Below are positions 7,622 to 9,712 of a DNA stretch of 9,712 bases, one piece after another. The notes beneath the pieces are model-generated. The model had not been told where the DNA came from, made no database searches, and saw nothing but the letters and a program-made list of their open reading frames with translations. The stretch is from contig JAGPVK010000171.1 in NCBI GenBank assembly GCA_018067055.1, positions 1 through 9,712 of the forward strand, given 5' to 3'. Origin of the DNA: Sphingomonadales bacterium (lineage in GTDB: Bacteria; Pseudomonadota; Alphaproteobacteria; Sphingomonadales; Sphingomonadaceae). The position numbers were made by a program, and so were the translations under genes. Within the stretch, counting starts at the first letter, position 1; each line of letters begins with the position of its first letter.

Positions 7622-8158
7622 ATGGATATTAACAAAATTCCGATCGGCGATAACCCGCCGGAGAGCCTGAACGTCGTGATCGAAGTTCCGGTTGGCGGCG
7701 AGCCCGTCAAATATGAATTCGACAAGGCATCCGGCGCGCTGTTCGTTGACCGTATCCTGCACACACCGATGCGCTATCCGGCCAATTACGGCTTCATTCC
7801 GCACACCTTGTCGCCTGATGGTGACCCACTCGACGCGCTGGTCGTGGCGCGCTCGCCGTTCATGCCGGGCTGTGTCGTGCGCTGCCGTCCGATTGCCGTC
7901 CTCAATCTCGAAGACGAACATGGCGGTGACGAAAAACTGCTCTGCGTGCCGATTGATGCGACATTTCCATATTATCGCAAAATCGACGAGGGCAGCCATC
8001 TGCCGGAAATCGTGATGCAGCAGATCGAGCATTTCTTCACCCATTACAAAGATCTTGAACCTGAAAAATGGGTGCGGGTCGGCAAATGGGGCGACGCCGA
8101 CGAAGCGCGGCGAGTCGTGCTCGAAGCGATCGAACTGGCGAAGAAAAACAAATCCTGA
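7622..8158 (+). CDS. ppa: Inorganic pyrophosphatase, soluble family I
   Basis: The enzyme hydrolyses pyrophosphate to two phosphates in the cytoplasm, pulling forward nucleic acid, aminoacyl-tRNA and other syntheses. The 178-residue protein has the signature DGDPLDALVV with the metal-binding aspartates D66, D68 and D71. The other active-site residues are also present: E21, K30, E32, R44, Y52, Y56, D98, D103 and K105. All are shifted by one residue from the E. coli enzyme, so the active site is intact and the start is right. Length is standard for the bacterial hexameric form. AAGGA (7606-7610) overlaps the stop codon of the M61 gene, 15 bp separate the two genes, and they share a reading frame, so they are probably co-transcribed. 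A REP-like palindrome lies 10 bp downstream. Confidence 0.97.
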   Translation: MDINKIPIGDNPPESLNVVIEVPVGGEPVKYEFDKASGALFVDRILHTPMRYPANYGFIPHTLSPDGDPLDALVVARSPFMPGCVVRCRPIAVLNLEDEHGGDEKLLCVPIDATFPYYRKIDEGSHLPEIVMQQIEHFFTHYKDLEPEKWVRVGKWGDADEARRVVLEAIELAKKNKS

Positions 8159-8168
8159 GGTAAATTCG

Positions 8169-8236
8169 GTTGGTGCTGAGGTTGTCGAAGCACGCTTATG
8201 GGGGCGGACCGGCCCTTTGTCAGGCTCAGCACTAAC
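8169..8236. repeat. REP-like imperfect palindrome between ppa and the lipoprotein gene
   Basis: Two 22-nt arms, 8169-8190 and 8215-8236, are reverse complements at 17 of 22 positions around a 24-nt GC-rich spacer. The core of the left arm, GTGCTGAGGTTGTCGAAGCA, is one base away from the TGCTGAGCTTGTCGAAGCA motif that I recall as dispersed widely in sphingomonad intergenic regions. As RNA it would fold into a strong hairpin that could end ppa transcription or protect its 3' end. The right arm stops just before GGA (8237-8239), part of the next gene's ribosome-binding site. The arm match is seen directly; the REP assignment is from memory. Confidence 0.7.
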
Positions 8237-8247
8237 GGAACAATATC

Positions 8248-8562
8248 ATGAAAATATCTATCGTCACCGCCGCGCTTGCCATGACCATTACCCTGTCCGC
8301 CTGCGCCACCCCCGAAACCCGGGTGCGCAACGGCCTGATGAGCGCGGGACTGTCCGCCCCGATATCGGCCTGCATGGCGGACCGGATGGTGGATCGTCTG
8401 TCACTGGGGCAGCTCAACAAGCTCAATGGACTCAACAAGCTCAAAAAACACAAGGCTGGCGATGTGACGATCAACGAATTCGTCAAACAGACCCGCGCGC
8501 TTCAGGACCCCGAAATCATTGGTGTCGTCACCTCCTCCGGCGTCATCTGCGCCATCAAATAG
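8248..8562 (+). CDS. Small predicted lipoprotein, function unknown
   Basis: The 104-residue product begins with a short lipoprotein signal (MKISIVTAALAMTITLSAC). The lipobox LSAC at 16-19 predicts cleavage before C19, lipid attachment there and a periplasm-facing membrane anchor. The mature part has TRVRNGLMSAGLSAPISACMADRMVDRL, a helix-prone segment, and two further cysteines, C42 and C101, which could form a disulfide. I recognise the general look of small sphingomonad hypothetical lipoproteins but no named family. Residues 56-67 (LNKLNG then LNKLKK) come from an 18-bp tandem duplication. The ATG at 8248 is preceded by CGGAA with 7-8 nt spacing. The gene stands between the REP-like element and sucC. 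Codon pattern, a proper signal and a full lipobox make it a probable real gene. Confidence 0.75.
   Translation: MKISIVTAALAMTITLSACATPETRVRNGLMSAGLSAPISACMADRMVDRLSLGQLNKLNGLNKLKKHKAGDVTINEFVKQTRALQDPEIIGVVTSSGVICAIK
8413..8448 (+). repeat. 18-bp tandem duplication inside the lipoprotein gene
   Basis: The 14-mer CTCAACAAGCTCAA occurs at 8413-8426 and again at 8431-8444, a period of 18 nt. It keeps frame and yields two six-residue units, LNKLNG and LNKLKK, at residues 56-67. The 14 leading bases of the two units are identical and only the last four differ, suggesting a recent duplication. Confidence 0.8.
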
Positions 8563-8645
8563 CGCTCGCCACTCACGCAGTTCAGCCACCACTGGTTTCA
8601 CCTGCAACCGGTCCGGACGCAGCGGCCTGGCCAACTGAATATTAT

Positions 8646-8674
8646 CTTGAATCGGGGTGGAAATAGCCCATCAT
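8646..8674 (+). promoter_or_regulatory. Candidate sucC promoter
   Basis: CTTGAA (8646-8651) matches the alphaproteobacterial -35 CTTGAC at 5 of 6 positions, and CATCAT (8669-8674) matches TATAAT at 4 of 6, with 17 nt between. Transcription would start near 8681, leaving a leader of about 70 nt before sucC. Other than this, the 190-bp gap 8563-8752 contains two copies of GCGACACG (8685-8692, 8707-8714), the leader hairpin at 8733-8751, and no gene or terminator I can support. Confidence 0.35.
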
Positions 8675-8732
8675 CTGTGCTTAAGCGACACGCAAGACTC
8701 GCACCTGCGACACGATCATTTTCAAGCTCGAT

Positions 8733-8751
8733 GAAAGGCTTAACATCTTTC
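8733..8751 (+). promoter_or_regulatory. Possible hairpin covering the sucC ribosome-binding site
   Basis: GAAAG (8733-8737) pairs with CTTTC (8747-8751), with one extra G-U pair inside (8738 with 8746) and a 7-nt loop. The best Shine-Dalgarno match before sucC, AAAGG (8734-8738), lies in the 5' arm. It is 14 nt from the ATG, which is unusually far. Folding would block it. The stem is A/U-rich and weak, so function is uncertain. Confidence 0.35.
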
Positions 8752-8752
8752 C

Positions 8753-9712
8753 ATGAATATCCATGAATATCAGGGCAAGGAATTGCTCGCCAAACACGGC
8801 ATTGCCGTACCTGCTGGCTATGCCGCACTCACCGTTGACGAAGCAGTCGCTGCAGCAGAAAAACTCCCCGGGCCACTTTATGTAGTCAAGGCGCAGATTC
8901 ACGCAGGCGGCCGCGGCAAGGGCAAGTACAAGGAACTGGGCCCCGATGCCAAAGGCGGCGTCCGGCTGGCAAAATCGATCGACGAAGTGCGCGCCAATGC
9001 TGAAGAAATGCTCGGCAATACTCTGGTCACCATCCAGACCGGCGATGCCGGCAAGCAGGTCAACCGGCTCTATGTAACCGATGGCGTTGATATCGAGAAG
9101 GAATTCTACCTCTCGATGCTGGTCGACCGGGCCAGTGGCCGCGTTGCGATGGTCGTTTCCACCGAAGGCGGCATGGATATCGAGGAAGTCGCGCACAGCA
9201 CGCCGGAAAAAATCAAGACGATCACCATCGATCCGGCGCAGGGCTTCATGCCGCACCATGGCCGGACCATTGCCTTCGCGCTCGGCCTGTCAGGCGATCT
9301 CAACAAGCAGGCGCAGAAGCTCGGCAAGAAACTCTACGACGCTTTCATGGCGATGGATTGCGAGATGGTCGAGATCAACCCGCTGGTGGTGACCGAGGAT
9401 CAGCAGTTGATCGTGCTCGACACCAAGATGAGCTTCGACGGCAATGCGCTGATGCGTCACCCCGATCTGGCTGCCTTGCGCGACGAGACCGAGGAAGATC
9501 CGGCAGAAGTCGAAGCCAGCAAGTCCGATCTCGCCTATATCAAGCTCGACGGCAATATCGGCTGCATGGTCAATGGCGCCGGCCTGGCGATGGCGACGAT
9601 GGATATCATCAAGCTCAATGGCGCTTTCCCGGCCAACTTCCTCGACGTAGGCGGCGGCGCGACCAAGGAAAAGGTCACCGCAGCGTTCAAGATCATTCTT
9701 GCCGATCCGGCG
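8753..9712 (+). CDS. sucC: Succinyl-CoA ligase [ADP-forming] beta subunit, first 320 residues, cut by the window edge
   Basis: SucC is the nucleotide-binding beta subunit of succinyl-CoA synthetase, which couples succinyl-CoA cleavage to ATP or GTP formation in the TCA cycle. The frame is open from the ATG at 8753 to the window end. The opening [16 protein letters not shown] is characteristic. The ATP-grasp part shows [14 protein letters not shown] with K46 at the same position as in E. coli, then [10 protein letters not shown] with metal and nucleotide site residues, and [10 protein letters not shown]. The CoA-ligase domain begins near residue 275 with [16 protein letters not shown], then [13 protein letters not shown]. 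About 80 residues are missing compared with the usual length of about 400, and sucD is expected just beyond. The first codons contain a 10-nt direct repeat (CCATGAATAT twice), but only the first ATG gives the conserved N-terminus. Confidence 0.97.
   Translation, partial: MNIHEYQGKELLAKHGIAVPAGYAALTVDEAVAAAEKLPGPLYVVKAQIHAGGRGKGKYKELGPDAKGGVRLAKSIDEVRANAEEMLGNTLVTIQTGDAGKQVNRLYVTDGVDIEKEFYLSMLVDRASGRVAMVVSTEGGMDIEEVAHSTPEKIKTITIDPAQGFMPHHGRTIAFALGLSGDLNKQAQKLGKKLYDAFMAMDCEMVEINPLVVTEDQQLIVLDTKMSFDGNALMRHPDLAALRDETEEDPAEVEASKSDLAYIKLDGNIGCMVNGAGLAMATMDIIKLNGAFPANFLDVGGGATKEKVTAAFKIILADPA

Noticed and set aside
5648..8044. A 798-codon open frame on the minus strand, opposite the M61 gene and ppa
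   Set aside because: Its codons are the exact register complement of the sense codons, and M61 and ppa share a frame. Stops would need rare TTA, CTA or TCA sense codons, so the long opening follows from codon usage. The predicted protein has no recognisable domain, while the sense products do.
8055..8666. 203-codon plus-strand frame over the ppa end, the REP-like element and the lipoprotein gene
   Set aside because: It crosses three unrelated elements in another frame and has no coherent protein features; the lipoprotein frame has a proper signal and lipobox.
1..9712. Mobile element, tRNA or rRNA, CRISPR array, toxin-antitoxin pair, defence or biosynthetic cluster
   Set aside because: No transposase or integrase motif, no regularly spaced repeats, no tRNA-like cloverleaf and no cluster of unknown genes was found; nearly all sequence is assigned to conserved core genes.

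Overview
The window looks like ordinary chromosomal housekeeping sequence from an alphaproteobacterium, most likely a sphingomonad (Sphingomonadales). Three things point there: moderately high G+C; a DUF4167 gene, a family typical of Alphaproteobacteria, beside hisS-prfA-prmC; and a degenerate copy of the TGCTGAG(C/G)TTGTCGAAGCA-type palindrome that I recall as common in sphingomonad genomes. The genus cannot be fixed from this sequence alone.

Layout. At the left edge is the 5' part of pyrC (minus strand, cut by the window), divergent from a ygfZ-type folate-binding gene across only 52 bp. Convergent to ygfZ is a minus-strand block in the order hisS > prfA > prmC > DUF4167. hisS and prfA overlap by 4 bp and prfA and prmC by 8 bp, so these three are probably translationally coupled. 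A likely intrinsic terminator follows prmC, and DUF4167 seems to have its own promoter. hisS is divergent from a plus-strand pair: a secreted M61-family PDZ metalloprotease and ppa (inorganic pyrophosphatase), only 15 bp apart. A REP-like imperfect palindrome, a small predicted lipoprotein gene with an 18-bp in-frame duplication, and the first 320 codons of sucC (succinyl-CoA ligase beta subunit) complete the window.

How the genes fit together. The minus block is a translation module: HisRS charges tRNA-His, RF1 terminates at UAA/UAG, and PrmC methylates the GGQ glutamine of RF1, encoded just upstream. DUF4167 is a basic, low-complexity protein of unknown role. PyrC (pyrimidine synthesis), YgfZ (folate-linked Fe-S repair), Ppa (pyrophosphate removal) and SucC (TCA cycle) are core metabolism. 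No mobile element, tRNA, rRNA, CRISPR array, phage gene or toxin-antitoxin pair was seen. No stretch longer than 300 bases lacks a gene; the longest gap is 2129-2365.

I found no convincing previously undescribed system. The observations worth checking are small cis-elements: possible leaderless expression of ygfZ with a Met-Pro-stop mini-ORF, a hairpin before the M61 gene, the REP-like element that runs into the lipoprotein gene's ribosome-binding site, the in-frame duplication, and a hairpin that could mask the sucC Shine-Dalgarno sequence.
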